Numbered from the stretch's first letter, positions 10,510 through 24,100 are shown. The stretch is DNA of 64,000 bases from CAMREV01 sp051650525 (GCA_051650525.1 JBOFJE010000014.1:1-64000), one strand, 5' to 3'. The notes: generated by a model not told the origin, from the sequence alone. A program made the numbers and translations.

Positions 10510-12564
10510 CTATTTTTTCTTATTTTTATCAATAATTGGTAAAGATTCATTTAAATTATTTTTCTTATGGTAATCATAATCTTTTATATTTAATAAATAT
10601 CTACATGAAGGAAACCCAGTGCAAGCTATAAAGTAACTTCCTTTTTTATTTTTTCTTTTAACTAAATTATGACCAGATACTGGACATAAATCTTCTAATA
10701 TATCTAATTTTCTTAGTGATTCTAGATATTTACAACTCGGAAAATTGGAACACCCAATAAATTTTTCTTTTGATTTTTTACTATGTTTATAAACTAATTC
10801 ATGGTTACATTCAGGACATAATTTACCTATTTTTTCATCCTGTTTTTTTTCCATATTTAATTTAGCATAATTAATTTTTTCATTGAAATAGGGAGAAAAA
10901 TTTGATAATCATTCTGTTCAAATTTCTTCACCTAATGCTATCTTATCAAGATGTGCTTCCATTTGCTTTGTAAAATCTTTATTAATTTCATCTGCAAAAA
11001 ATAAATCTAATTGATTTATTAAAATTACTCCTATATCAGTTATATTAAAAGCTTTATTTTCAATAATTGCATATCCCCTTTCAATTACAATATTTGCCAT
11101 TGTATTATAGGTTGAAGGCCTACCAACATCAGCTTCTTCAAGAGCTTTAATCAGGGAAGCTTGGTTGTATTTTGGTGGCGGGGATGTTTTTCTTTGAACA
11201 ACAGAATGATTCTTAACTTCATGAAGAGAACCAATTTTGAATTGATCTAAATTAATTGATAAATTTAATTTACTGTCTTCGTCATTAAATATTTTTTGAT
11301 ACCCATCAAATATACATTCTCTTGATGTAACATTAAAAATGTTGTTATTGTTAGAAAATGAAATCTTTACACTATTAAACCTTGCATCACTCATTAAATA
11401 AGAGATTGCTCTTTTTCAAATTAAATCATACAATTTCCATTGTGCTTCAGGAATATCATTTTTTATTTTTGATGGTTCCAAAAAAATATTCACAGGTCTA
11501 ATGGCTTCATGAGCATCTTGAGATGAAGATTTAATTTTTATTATTTTTTTTTCTCCAACATATTCTTTACCATATTTCTCAAAAATAAATTTTTGTGAAT
11601 CAATAATAAAATCGTCAGATAATCGGTTACTATCTGTTCTAGGATAACTAATTAAAGCAATGTGAGCTCCATTAATTTCTATTCCTTCATATAATTTTTG
11701 AGCAATTGATGTTACTTGCTTAGATGAAAAAGAAAGTATATTAATTGCATCTTGATGTAATGTTGAAGTTTTATAAGGTTCTCTAGGAGTTTTTTTACTT
11801 AAAATTTTTTCACCAATTTTGGAAACTTCATAATAATTATTCAAGGAATTAAAAACATTAGTAGCATCAACAAAATTAGAAAAATTAAATCCAGCTCTTT
11901 TTATAGATGAATCACTTTTAATTTCACTAAATTTGGGTGATAATTGACTTAAATTTAAGATTAAATCAGATTTTAAAATAACATCAATGTTATATCACTC
12001 TTTAGGAATAAATTCATCTATCTCTTTTTGTCGATCTGCAATAAATTTTAGTGCCACAGACTGAACTCTTCCTGCTGATTCTGCCTTAATTTTATTTTGT
12101 ACCAATTGTGATAATTTAAAACCAATTAAACGATCAATAATTCTTCTTGCAAATTGTGATTTTACTCAAAATTCATTAATAGGTCTCTTATTTTCAAATG
12201 AATAATCAATTGCTTTTTTACTAATTTCATTAAATGAAATTCTACTGCTTTTTTGTTTTTCAGAATCTCCTAGGATTTGAAAAACATGTCAAGCAATTGC
12301 TTCTCCTTCTCGGTCAGGGTCGGTTGCAAGGTAAATTTCATCACATTCTTTACTTTCTTTTTTAATATTTTCAATAATCTTTTTTTTATCTTCTCCATTT
12401 ATTGTTCATTTAGGTTCAAATGTTTTATATTCAAATCCTAATCCAAATTTAGATAAATCTCTTATATGTCCAATTGTTGCAATAATCTTGTAATCATTAC
12501 CTAAATAATTTGCCAAAGTTTTTATTTTATTTGGTGACTCAATAATTAAAAGTTTTTTTGACAT
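10510..12564 (-). CDS. topA: DNA topoisomerase I
   Basis: A type IA topoisomerase that relaxes negative supercoils (684 residues). The TOPRIM start KKLLIIESPNK and the DPDREGEAIAWH motif are present. The catalytic tyrosine is about Tyr307 in LISYPRTDSNR. The C-terminus has two tandem four-cysteine zinc ribbons (CPECN...CSNFPSCKYL and CPVSG...CTGFPSCRYL). The ATG at 12564 (MSKKLL) is preferred over 12570, because AGGA lies five bases before it and overlaps the earlier ATG. It follows dprA, the standard Firmicute order dprA-topA. Confidence 0.96.
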
Positions 12565-12651
12565 ATACATCCTAAAAAAAAATTGGTTTGAATTAATCTC
12601 ACTTATTCTAAATCAATTTTATATAAATAACTGATATTTTACATAATTATT

Positions 12652-13359
12652 TTAATTTTTTAAGAAAACAAAATCGTGATTGTGTGAAAATTGTTTTATA
12701 TTATATTTTTTTATTACTTTTTTTGGACAATTCTTATAATTGTAAATTATTGCTGCTTCAATTTTTGCTATTTCCAAAATTAAATCAATATTGGGAATAT
12801 TTTCCTGATAATTGATTATTAGATTGTTAGAAAGTCCGATTGCAATCCTTTCAAAAGGTTGAAAACTATTTTGTCTAAAATAGTTTTCTGAATAATATTC
12901 GGATAGTATTAATATGTTTTTATTATTTAATTTCTGTATTTGCATAGAATCTGTATTAATTCCATTAGATGATACTAATATCAATTTATAATTTAAATTT
13001 AATAGTAATTTTATCTGATTCAAATTATAGTCCTGCAAATTAATTATTAAACTATAATCATTTTTGTCAATATTCAAAGATAATGAATCGATATTATTTA
13101 AAAATCCAACAAGATTTAATTTTTTTAATTTTAGTAAATTAATATCTCCCAATGCAAAAAATCCAAATGGTGGCTTATATATTTGTTTTAATGCATCAGG
13201 ATAATTATTATCAATCATTGAAATAAAATTAACTCTAACCATATTTTTTGCTTCCATAATTTTTTCAATTGGGATCATTTCCTTGTTTTTTAATGCTTTA
13301 AAAATTTTTATTCAAGAACTTTTATATTTTAATATTAAATATAATAATATTTCATTCAT
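12652..13359 (-). CDS. dprA: DprA/Smf-like protein, shortened and degenerate
   Basis: A homologue of DprA, which loads RecA on incoming single-stranded DNA during transformation. It is 235 residues and lacks the canonical VGSR nucleotide-fold motif (LNLVGFLNNID occupies its place). The family block SEYYSENYFRQNSFQPFER followed by IAIGLSNNLII still matches the SEyp...Fp.RNRiIagLs region of DprA, though the RNR is changed. The C-terminal part is short. A strong AAGGGG precedes the ATG at 13359. Its position directly before topA supports the assignment. Biochemical activity is doubtful. Confidence 0.75.
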
Positions 13360-13394
13360 TTTTACCCCTTAATAATATAAAAAGGGACTGAAAA

Positions 13395-13431
13395 AAAAAG
13401 ATTAAATCTTTTATATTGATTTAATCTTTTT
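13395..13431 (-). terminator. Rho-independent terminator of hrcA-dxs
   Basis: A perfect 14-bp inverted repeat (AAAAAGATTAAATC / GATTTAATCTTTTT) with a 9-base loop, followed on the minus strand by a run of T. It overlaps the last 21 bases of dxs, so the hairpin forms within the end of the coding region. Confidence 0.85.
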
Positions 13432-15231
13432 AATCAATGTACTAACTGAATCAAGATCCATTTTTTCTCTTTTATCAATTTCTTCAAGTGAACCATAACC
13501 AATATTATTCCTAAAATAAGCAAAAGAATACAACTGAATGTTAAAGATTTTTTTCCGAGAAAAAATTTCAGAAATATCTCTAAACAATGTTCCAGTATGA
13601 AATATTCTTTCATAAAAAATAATATATTTATATTTTTTTAACATCTTAACAACATCTTCTTCATTAAATTTAGTAATAAATATTGCATTGATAATATCAA
13701 CATCTTTTTTAAAAATATCAAAAATTTTGTTTACATAATTACCATAAGTTATAATGACAATCTCACTTTCAATTTGATTTTTAAAAATTCATTCTCCAAA
13801 TTTAAACTGAATTTCCTCTTTTGATCTATCTAAAGAGTAATTTCCATATCTTATAAAAAAGGGGTTAAATTGATTTTCAATTCCCATTTTAATTAATATT
13901 TTCATTTCCTGGTCATTAGATGGTGAAGTTATAATTGTATTTGGAATTGATTTAAGCATCCCAACATCATAAATACCATGATGTGTATCACCATCAAATG
14001 AGGCTATGTCTGCTCTTTCGATCAAAAATAATACTGGTAGATTAATTCTTGCAATATCATGATGAATTTGATCATATGTTCTTTGTAAAAAAGTTGAATA
14101 AATAGGAATAATAACTTTTTTGTTATTTAATGCCATACCTGATGCTTTTGTGATAGCATGCTCTTCATTAATACCAACATCTTGATATTGGTTGGGAAAA
14201 TCTTTCTCAATTGCTTCACATTTGCATGGAATTGTCATAGCAGAGTTAATAATAAAAATATTCTTATTATTTAAGATATGTTTTTTAAGTTCATCTGCCA
14301 TTAAATTAGAATAATCATATTTATTATTATCTCCAAAAAAACAGGAGTGATTATTGTTATTATTTTCTAAATAGCCATTGGATTTTACTGTTTTAACATG
14401 TAAAATTACTGGTCCATATTGGCTATAAAATTTTGCTTTTTGATATGCTAATCTAATTCTTTTAATATTGTGACCATCGATTTTTCCAACATACATGAAG
14501 CCTAAAGATTGAAAAATATTTTTGCCAAATAATATGCTTTCTACTTTATTATAGAATTTTAAACTTTTATAAAACAATTTTCTAGACCATCTTCACCTTC
14601 TTGTTGATCATTCAAATGTTCTTTCGAAAAAAAAGAAAAGGGGATAATTTTTAATTCTACTCATTGCATGATATAAAAAACCAACAGATTTTGAAATTGC
14701 TTGATCATTATCATTGACAATAATAACCATCTTATTTTTTTTAAAAGCTATATCATTTAAAGCTTCAAGAGCAAGACCATTATTAATTGATGCATCACCA
14801 ATAATTGGAATACATTGGTTACTGCCAGTTTCATTATAACCTTGGCAAATTGATAAACTTGTAGAAGAATGACCCGTTGATAAAAAATCGTATGCTGATT
14901 CATTATGACAAGGGTATCCTGATATTCCTCCTTCAAGTCTAATTTTATCAATGGATCCAAATCTTCCCGTTAACATTTTATGTACATAACATTGATGTCC
15001 TGTATCATAAAATAATTTAGTATCCTGATGATTTATCTCTAATAGTAGTGCAATTGTTAATTCAATAATTCCTAAATTACTACCTAAATGAATCCAATGT
15101 GATTTTGCCAATTCAATCAATTTGTCATGAATTTCTTGGCTTATTTTTAAAATTTCTTTTTTATTTAATTTTTTTAAATCATCTGGATTTTTAATTTTTG
15201 ATAGCAAATCAAAATTAATTATTTTTTCCAT
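13411..15231 (-). CDS. dxs: 1-deoxy-D-xylulose-5-phosphate synthase
   Basis: A thiamine-diphosphate enzyme that joins pyruvate and glyceraldehyde 3-phosphate, the first step of the MEP isoprenoid pathway. It also feeds thiamine and pyridoxal synthesis where present. It is 606 residues, complete once three or more TGA Trp codons are read. Motifs: DTGHQCYVHKMLTGR, GHSSTSLS, the ThDP/Mg block GDASINNGLALEALND, catalytic Glu in NEEHAITKASGMAL, and DGDTHHGIYDVGMLKSIPN. The ATG overlaps the end of hrcA by 13 nt. Many mycoplasmas lack this pathway, so presence is lineage-informative. The isoprenoids made could serve UppS in this window. Confidence 0.95.
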
Positions 15232-16229
15232 AGTTGAGAAAGTCCATCCTTTATGTAATTTAAAATTGCTTTAACATTAGTATAATCAATTCTTGTAGGT
15301 CCAATAATTGAAATTTGATTAGTAGTGTCTCCCATTTGGATTGAAGTAGATGCTATCATAATATTTTCATCACCAAATTGATCTCCAAAAATTACCTTAG
15401 TTGTCCCACCTAATTGAGATTGCTCATAAGCAATTTGTTGTCATATTGTTGTTTTTTCTAAAATTTTAATAACTTTCTTTAAAATAATAAAATCACGAAA
15501 TTCAGGCTGTGATAATAATTCTGAATGACCTTTAACATTCATTTTAAAAATAGGATGATTTGAAAAAACCTTGACTAATATATCTCTCATAGTTTTTTCA
15601 TAATTTTTTACTTTTGAAGAAATTATCGGCTTTAATTTCTCTATTTTTTCATATAATTCTTTCATTTTAGTATCAATTAAATAATCACTGAATATACGAA
15701 CGCAAACTGATAAATCAATTAATTCTAACTGATCATCAAATTCAATTAAATTTTTATGAACACCACCAGTTGATGTTATTAAAATCACGATTGCAGTTCT
15801 TTCATCTGTTTGAATTAAATTAATACCTTTTAATAATTCATTTTCATTAATTTCAGTAATAACTAAAGGTAAGTTCAAGGTTTCACTAATTAATGTTGTA
15901 CTTTCTTCAATTATCTTATCAATGGAAATATTTCTTTGAAGGAAAATTGATTTCAATTTATTTAAAAGATCAATATCAATATTATCTTCATGAATTGATG
16001 ATTCATAAAGTTTATATGCATTTATTGAAGGAATTCTCCCAGATGAATTATGAACTTTCTCTAAATAACCAGCTTTTTCCAAAATTACCATTTCATTTCT
16101 AATTGTAGCTGCAGAAAGATTTTTCATATATTTATTTAAGATAGTTTTAGAACCAACTGGAAGGTGAGTTTCTATATATTCATCAATTATATAAAAAAGT
16201 AATTCATTTTGCCGATTAGATATTTTCAT
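15219..16229 (-). CDS. hrcA: Heat-inducible transcription repressor HrcA
   Basis: A repressor of chaperone genes that binds CIRCE operators and is assisted by GroEL in other bacteria. It is 336 residues, near the family length. The N-terminal winged helix is visible (SAATIRNEMVILEKAGYLEK), followed by the HrcA-specific SSGRIPS motif. The C-terminal ISIIGPTRIDYTNVKAIL block is also typical. AAGGAGAT precedes the ATG. Instead of grpE or dnaK, the next gene is dxs, overlapping by 13 nt. No CIRCE-like inverted repeat was seen in the upstream gap or elsewhere by eye. Confidence 0.94.
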
Positions 16230-16289
16230 ATGATCTCCTTTTACTAAAATAATATAATGACCTCTCTTTAATTATTATATAAATAAAAA

Positions 16290-16316
16290 AAATTATGTCC
16301 TAAAAGAACATAATTT
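16290..16316 (-). terminator. Terminator after rplM-rpsI
   Basis: A 9-bp inverted repeat (AAATTATGT / ACATAATTT) with a 9-base loop. On the minus strand it is followed by a T-rich tract. It lies 21 bases beyond the rpsI stop. Confidence 0.8.
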
Positions 16317-16337
16317 ATTTATATATAAAAACTAATT

Positions 16338-16727
16338 TTATCTTTTTGTAAATTGAGGACTTCTTCTAGCACCATAAAAACCATATTTTTTTCGTTCTTT
16401 AACACGAGCATCTCTTGTCATAGCTTTATTTGCTTTTAAAATTGGCTTTAATTCAGGATTAGACTCAACTAAAGCCCTAGCAATTGCTAATTTAATTGCA
16501 CCAGCTTGACCAGTATATCCCCCACCATTAACTTTAGCCCTAACATCATATGCATTTAATGTTTCTGTTAAAATTAATGGCATAATCATTGCTTGAATCA
16601 CAAGAGAATTTGGAAAATAATCTTCAGGTTTTTTGCCATTAATAATAATTTTACCAGTTCCTGGAGTCATAATAATTCTGGCAACAGAAGATTTTCTTCT
16701 TCCTAAACCTTTATATTCTTTTAACAT
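16338..16727 (-). CDS. rpsI: 30S ribosomal protein S9
   Basis: A small-subunit protein of 129 residues. It begins with the typical LGRRKSSVARI and has NGGGYTGQAGAIKLAIARAL in the middle. It ends with the basic tail ARRSPQFTKR that reaches the P-site tRNA. It is the second gene of the conserved L13-S9 operon, nine bases after rplM, and is followed by a terminator. Confidence 0.98.
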   Translation of the reverse strand: MLKEYKGLGRRKSSVARIIMTPGTGKIIINGKKPEDYFPNSLVIQAMIMPLILTETLNAYDVRAKVNGGGYTGQAGAIKLAIARALVESNPELKPILKANKAMTRDARVKERKKYGFYGARRSPQFTKR

Positions 16728-16736
16728 GTTAATTCC

Positions 16737-17186
16737 CTACTTTCGAACTTCTTGATTAATAAAATTCTTTTGTCTCACGTTTAAATTATCTTCAATTTCA
16801 GTTTTAAAAACATGACATCTATTCATCATTTTTGATGATAAATAATTTTTTGGAAGCATATTTAGAATAGCATTTTTAATTAATTCATCCGAATATTTAT
16901 TAATCATTTCTTTATATGATCTTTTTCTCAGACCACCTAAATATGTTGAATGATTATATACATATTCATTATCTTCTTTATTTCCAAGAACTTTAATAAA
17001 TGCAGCATTATAAATTACAACATGATCGCCATTATCAACATTTGGGCTATAATTTTTTTTATATTTACCTCTTAATCTATTAGCAGCTTCTACTGAAAGA
17101 CGGCCTAAAACTTGATCTTTAGCATCAATTAAAAATCAATTTCGTTCTTTATTACTAATTTTTTTTGGTACAGTACTTTTTTGCAT
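16737..17186 (-). CDS. rplM: 50S ribosomal protein L13
   Basis: A large-subunit assembly protein of 149 residues. It has the L13 features WFLIDAKDQVLGRLS, the GDHVVIYNAA segment and HSTYLGGLRKRSY, followed by AILNMLPKN. Two TGA codons serve as Trp or are bypassed in this reading. TAGGAAA precedes the ATG. The stop is TAG. It forms an operon with rpsI; the usual ECF transporter and truA genes are not upstream. Here rpoC ends 72 bases upstream. Confidence 0.96.
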
Positions 17187-17258
17187 TTTATTTCCTAAAT
17201 ATAAATATTATTATTATAAATCATAATTTTTTTATTTAAATGATTTTTTAAAAAATCA

Positions 17259-20200
17259 CTAATATTCTAACTCAAACATTTTTTGACCTTCTTCAATTAT
17301 TTCTGAAGATTCTTTTCTACCAGTACCACAAGGCACAAGGTTCCCAAAAATAACATTCGATTTTAAATCTTTTAAATGGTCGATTTGCCCTTTAATTGAA
17401 GCATCTGTTAAAATCTTTTTTGTATCCTGAAATGAAGCAGCTGATAGAAAAGAGTCAGATTTCATTGGAGCTTCATCCAATCCATAAATTGTATTAACAC
17501 AAGTTGCTAAACGCGGTTTTTTCCCTGATTTTATTAATTTTTCATTAACCAATCTAAAATTATTAATATTAACAATTTCCCCAACAAAGAAATGAGTATC
17601 TCCTGGATCAAACACTTGCACCTTATTTGTTAATTGACGAATTATAATTTCGACATATTTATCAGCAATCTCAATCCCTTGCAAACGGTACACTTTTTGG
17701 ATTTCTTTTAATAAGTAATTTCTTACTTTTTCAATTCCAGCAATTTTTAAAAGGGAACGAATGTTGATAGAACCTTCAGTAATTTTTTGTCCAAGAATTA
17801 CATTATCTCCAACTTTTACCTTCAATTGATTATTAATACTTACTCGATAAAATCTTTCTTTATCTTTTTTATTAGAAACAGTAACGATTATTTCTTCACC
17901 ATCTTCAACAATTGACATAACCTCACCATCAATTTCAGCAATTGTTGCTCTTTCTCATTCTTTTGGAGGAATCATGTCAAATAATTGTTTAATTCTTTCA
18001 AAACCTTGAGTAATATTTGTTCCACCAGAAACACCACCAGTATGGAATGTTCTCATAGTCAATTGAGTTGTTGGTTCTCCGATTGATTGAGCTGCAATAA
18101 TACCTATTGCAGAGTTTTTTTCAATCATTTCATTTGTTGTTAAGTCAGTTCCAAAACATTTTTGGCAAATACCAAACATTGCTCTACATTTTAATACAGA
18201 ACGAACTTCAACTTCTTTAATTCCTTCTTCAACAATTTTCTTTGCAATATTATCACTAATTAATTCATTTGCAGAAATAATTAATTCCCCAGTCTTAGGA
18301 CTAAAAATATCATTTAAAGGAAATCGGTTAATTAATCTTTCAGTTAACGATTCAATCAATGAATTTTGCTTTTGATCAATAATGTCTTTTACATTAATTC
18401 CATATTTTGATCCACAATCTTCAATAGTAACAATGACATCTTGGGTAGCATCTACTAATTTTCTTGTCATATAACCAGATTTTGAAGTTTTCATTGCAGT
18501 ATCTGTCATACCTTTTCTAGCTCCATAAGAAGAGTTAAAGTATTCAATAATTGATAATCCTTCAATAAATGAATGTTTAATCGGGATTTCAATAATATCT
18601 TTAATAACTTTTGACTTTAATTTTTGGTCATAATTATATGATTTTGACATTAGTCCTCTCATACCTGCTAGTTGGGAAAAGTTTGAAGTATTTCCACGAG
18701 CACCAGATTCTGACATAATAACAATCCCATTATTTTGATATGATTCATTTTTTATTAATTGAACAATATCATTAGAAACATTCTTTGAAACTGCTGTTCA
18801 TGTAGAAACAACTCGTTTATATCTTTCATCCTCAGTTAATAAACCTTTATTAAACTGATGTTTTAATTCCTGGATTTTTTGATCTGCAACTTTGAAATAT
18901 TTTTGTTTTCCATCATAGAAAGGAACATCAAATGCAGAAATAGTTGTAGCAGAAAGCATCGAATATTTAAAACCAATATCCTTGATTTTATCCATAGTTT
19001 TTGGAACAGTTTGAATTGGAAAATTTTTATATAAAATATCAACAATATGCGATAAAACTTTTTTATCAAAAGGCTTGTATAATTCTTTTTTTGCAATATA
19101 ACCCCTCACATCTTCTCCTGGAGGAATGATATCTTCAACTGGAATTTGATCTAAATTTTTAGGATCATTTATATATTTCATTTTTGGAGGTAAAATTTCA
19201 TTTAAAATAACTTTCCCAACTGTAGTGACAAGTGTCCCTTCTCGCGGAAATTTTTTTTCAGGATTAAAAGCTTTTGTTGAAATCCCAATAATTGTATGAG
19301 TGTGAACTTTTTCTAGTTCATAAAAATTTTTCAATTCTTCTATGCTATTAAAAATTATTCCTTCACCAATTTTATTTCTTACTTCTTTTGTCAAATAATA
19401 GTTTCCTAAAACCATATCCTGAGTTGGAGCAATAATTGGTTTACCATCTTTAGGACCAAGAATATGTCAAGATGCTAATAAAATTCATCTGGCTTCATTA
19501 ACTGCTTCCTTAGAAATTGGAACATGAACAGCCATCTGGTCACCATCAAAATCAGCATTAAAGGCGGTTGTTACAAGTGGATGCAAACGGATTGCTTTCC
19601 CTTCAATCATCTTAGGTTCAAATGCTTGAATTCCCATTCTATGCAATGTTGGTGCTCGATTTAAAATTACAGGTCGAGTTTTAATTACTTCTTCAACAAT
19701 TGGTCAAATCACATCATCTTGTCTTAACAACATTGCTTCAGCATTTTTAATATTACTTGCATAAGGATCTTGAAGAGCTCCAGAAGGAGTTTTTCTTTTT
19801 TTAATTAATTCAGCAATAATAAAAGGCTTAAAAAGCTTAAGTAACATAACAACTGGAATACCAACTTGATATAATTTTAATTCAGGACCCACAACTATAA
19901 CAGAACGTCCAGAATAATCAACTCTTTTTCCTAATAAATTCTGTCTAAATAAACCTTGTTTACCTTTTAAGTGGTCTGAAAAAGATTTTAATGCTCTTCG
20001 ATCTTTTCCAACAATTGGCTTTTTCTTTGATGAATTATCAAATAAAGCATCAACTGCTTCTTGAAGCATTCTTTTCTCATTATTTAAAATAATAGAAGGA
20101 GCTTTTAGGGAAATTACTTTCTTTAATCTCTCATTCCTAATAATTATTTTTCGATAAAAGGTATTAATGTCACTTGTAGTAAATTTACCACCTTCTAGCT

Positions 20201-21113
20201 GAATAATTGGTCTTGTATCAGGAGGAGTAACCACAATATTCTTTAAAATTAATCACTTAGGATCATTATTTGAATCTTTAATTCATTTTATAACTTCTAA
20301 ACGTCTTACAGATTTTTTGATATTAGCAACATTATTAGCATCAACTTCTCTAACTTTTTGTTTAATTGCTATGTATTCTGCTTCAATGTCAATATTTTCT
20401 AACAATTCATGAATTGCTTCAGCACCAATTCCAAATCTAACACCAGTTAATCTTTGAATAAATTTAAATACCTCATCAATTGAAAAAGGTAAATTTGAAT
20501 TTTTAATGCTTTCATAATAATCATTGGCTCTTCGATAATCTAATGAATCCTTAACAACAACCTTTTTAATGTTTGTTAATATTCTTCTAATTTTTCCCCT
20601 TGAAGATTTAGCTGAATTCTTATTAGTTGTTAAATCAACCACTTCTTTGAATTTAAAAATTTTATTATTAATTTTGTGATCACCAATATCTAAAACAATG
20701 TAATTAACAAAATATATCACTTGTTCAATTTCTTTGTAAGAAATATCAAGTAATAAAGAAATTTTTGAAGGAAATGGCAATTCTTTTGTCATCCAAATAT
20801 GAGCAACAGGAGCTGCTAATGCAATATGACCAAGTCTTTCTCTTCTAACAATTGATTCAGTTATATCAACTCCACAAGTTTCACACTTTCGTCCTCGATA
20901 TTTAACTTTTTTATACTTTCCACAAGCACATTCAAAATCCTTAATTGGACCAAAAATTGCTTCATCAAACAAACCACTTTTTTCAGGTTTTAATGACTTA
21001 TAATTTATAGTTTCAGGTTTTGTAATTTCCCCATTAGATCATTCAAGAACTTTTTCTGGAGAAGCAATCCCTATTCTAATACTATTAATTTTATAATTTT
21101 TACTTTTTATCAT
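17259..21113 (-). CDS. rpoC: RNA polymerase beta' subunit
   Basis: The catalytic subunit of RNA polymerase, 1284 residues. The N-terminal zinc ribbon is CACG...CETCG. The magnesium-binding active-site motif NADFDGD lies near residues 518-524 (around 19540-19560). The second zinc site includes CRAMFGICQKC. The trigger-loop region contains AAQSIGEPTTQLTMRTFHTGG. Many TGA Trp codons are read through. The ATG at 21113 lies nine bases after the rpoB stop, with no separate promoter visible. No intein or large insertion is seen. Confidence 0.98.
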
Positions 21114-21122
21114 TTTGCCCTC

Positions 21123-24100
21123 TTATTTTCCGAGTTCTTTTGTAAAAGAATTAGAAATATTAATAAATTCTTCTTTGTATTCTTCATTTTCTTCTTCATC
21201 ATCATTACTGAAAGTTGAATTTGCAATGTATTGGTTTATATCTTCAACTTTACCATTCTCATTAGTAATCTCTAAACTTAAACCAAGACCTTGTAATTTC
21301 TTTGTTAATAATTTAAATGACTCAGGAAGCCCATAACCTGGAAGAGGTTTCCCTTTAATAATAGCACTATAAGTTTTATTTCTACCTTTAACATCATCAG
21401 ATTTTATTGTTAAAATCTCTCTTAAATTATGTGCAGCACCATAGGCTTCCAAGGCTCACACTTCCATTTCACCAAACCTTTGGCCTCCATTTTGAGATTT
21501 TCCACCAAGAGGTTGTTGAGTTATCTTCGAATAAGAACCCACAGCACGAGCATGAATCTTATCATCAACCATATGATCAAGTTTTAAAATATACATCACA
21601 CCAACAGCAATTGGACCATCATATGCTTTCCCAGTAATACCATCAATTAAAGTAAATTTACCATCTTTGCCTTCACCTTCTGGAGAACTATATGGACAAA
21701 TACCAGCTTCTTTCATGATTTCATCTAAGTCTTTCCGATTTACACCTTCAAATACTGGAGTTGCAACTTTTAGATTTAAATCATCACGAATAATTCCTGT
21801 TCTTGAAATTATAATTGACAATTGTAATTCTCCAAAACTACTCTTGGCTTTTTCTAAAGTTTTAATATTCATTTCTTTTAATAAATCAAGAACATTATTT
21901 TTTAATTTTTCACCGATAAAAGGATTCATTCCATATCATTGTTCAAATTCTTTGCCAGAAGCATTATTTAAAGATAATTCTAATAATTTATGAATGCTGA
22001 CATTTCTCATTGCTAATCCTAAATGGATTTCAAGGATTTGACCAATATTCATTCTTGATGGAACACCAAGTGGATTTAGTAAAACATCAACTGGAGTTCC
22101 ATCTTTTAAGTGAGGCATGTCTTCTATTGGGACAATATTTGAAACAATCCCTTTATTTCCATGACGACCAGCAACTTTATCACCAACCTGCATTTTTCTT
22201 TTTTTAACAATATAAATTTTTATTTGTTCAATTGTGTCATTTGCTAATTCATAATTATCTTGTTTTTTCATTCTCTTTATCATGGCAACTGTTCCTTCTT
22301 CGCCATGAGAAACTTTTAGAGAAGTTTCTTTATAATTTTTAGTTTTTTCACCAAAAATTGCTTGCAATAATTTTTCTTCATGAGATAAGTCAACTTTACC
22401 CTTTGGAGAAATTTTACCTACAAGAACATCACCTTCTTTAACCTCTGCTCCAACCATAATAACACCATCTGCATCAAGAAAACGCTTAGCATGTTCTGAA
22501 ACATTAGGAACATCTCTAGTAATTTCTTCATCCCCATTTTTTGTCCTAACACATTCAACAATGTGTTCAATAATATGAATTGAAGTGTATGTATCTTCGT
22601 TCACTAATCGAGAGGAAATGACAATAGCATCCTCATAATTATATCCTCTTCAAGTAGTGAAGGCAACAAGAACATTTTGGCCAAGAGCAAGTTCGCCATT
22701 ATGCATTGCTGGTCCATCAGCAATTAAATCACCTTTATTTAATATTTGTCCGACTTCAACTTTAGGAATTTGGTTATTACATGTATTTTGATTGGTTTTT
22801 CAAAATTTTGTAAATGGAATTTTAGATATTTTGCCATCAATCTTTAATTCAACAGATTTTCCATCTATTTTTTTAACAATAGCTTCTTTATCTTCATCAT
22901 ATAATAATGCCATTCCAGAATCACAAGCAATTTTATATTCATTTCCTGTTCCAACAATTGGAGCATATGATTTAATTAATGGAGTTGCTTGTCTTTGCAT
23001 ATTAGCACCCATAAGGGCTCTATTAGCATCATCATTTTCAATAAAAGGAATACAGCTTGCTGCAATAGAAACAATTTGTTTAGGTGAAATATCAATATAA
23101 TCAACTTGTTCTGGAGAAAAAAATTCTTGTAGAGTTCGGAAACGACATAAAACTTGTTTACCTAATAATTTATTATTTTTAATATTATCAGTTGAATAAG
23201 CAATTATATATTCTTCTTCTCTCAGTGCAGTTAATCAACTAACTTCATCAGTAATTTTGCCATTTTTTACTTTTCAATAAGGAGATAATAATAATCCCTT
23301 TTCATCAATTTTTGCAAAAGTAGTTAAAGACATAATTAAACCAATGTTCATACCCTCAGGTGTTTCAATTGGACAAATTTTACCATATTGAGAAAAATGA
23401 ACATCTCTAATATCAAGATTTGGATCTTCCCTTGAAATTCCTCCAGGTCCCATTGCTGATATCCTTCTTTTATTTGTTAATTCAGAAAGAGGATTTTGTT
23501 GATCTATAAATTGAGTAAGTTGGTGAGAATTAAAAAATTCCTTAATTGCAATTTGAAATGATTTAGCATTTATTAATGATTTTACAGTCAAAGGTTTTTT
23601 ATTTTCTTCATTGGAACTATTTGCGCCATCTGCATTTGTTAATTTTTCATTAATAAATCTTTCCAATCGCAAGATTCCAACATTATATTTTTGTCTCAAT
23701 AATTCATGAATTAATTTAATTCTTTTATTACCTAAATGTTCAATATCATCATATGAGCCTAATCCATAATAAATATTTATTACATAAGAACAGATAGAAA
23801 CTATATCAGAAATAGTTAAAGTCTCAATTTGACTAACATTATCAACACCAATTATAGATAAAATTTCGTTTAGCTTCTCATTATCAGCATAAACGTCAAT
23901 TTTTTCATATGAAAACTTAGTGGGTATATCTTCAGAATTTGAATAATTTTGCAAATGATCTTCATAATATATATTTAAATTATCATTGTTAATATATTTT
24001 TTAATAGTGTCCAATTCTTCTTTGTGGATAGTTGTTCCAATTTTTAAAATAATATTGCCCTTCTTATCATATAAATTTTGAGCCAATACTCTTTGATACA

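Noticed and set aside
13411..15231. Apparent frame breaks in dxs (and many other genes)
   Set aside because: All breaks are TGA in frame at Trp positions; with code 4 the proteins are complete, so these are not pseudogenes.
16230..16289. Possible CIRCE operator upstream of hrcA
   Set aside because: No GAGTGCTAA-type inverted repeat is present; only the rpsI terminator lies in this gap.
21667..21993. Plus-strand frame of 108 codons
   Set aside because: It is antisense to conserved rpoB sequence.
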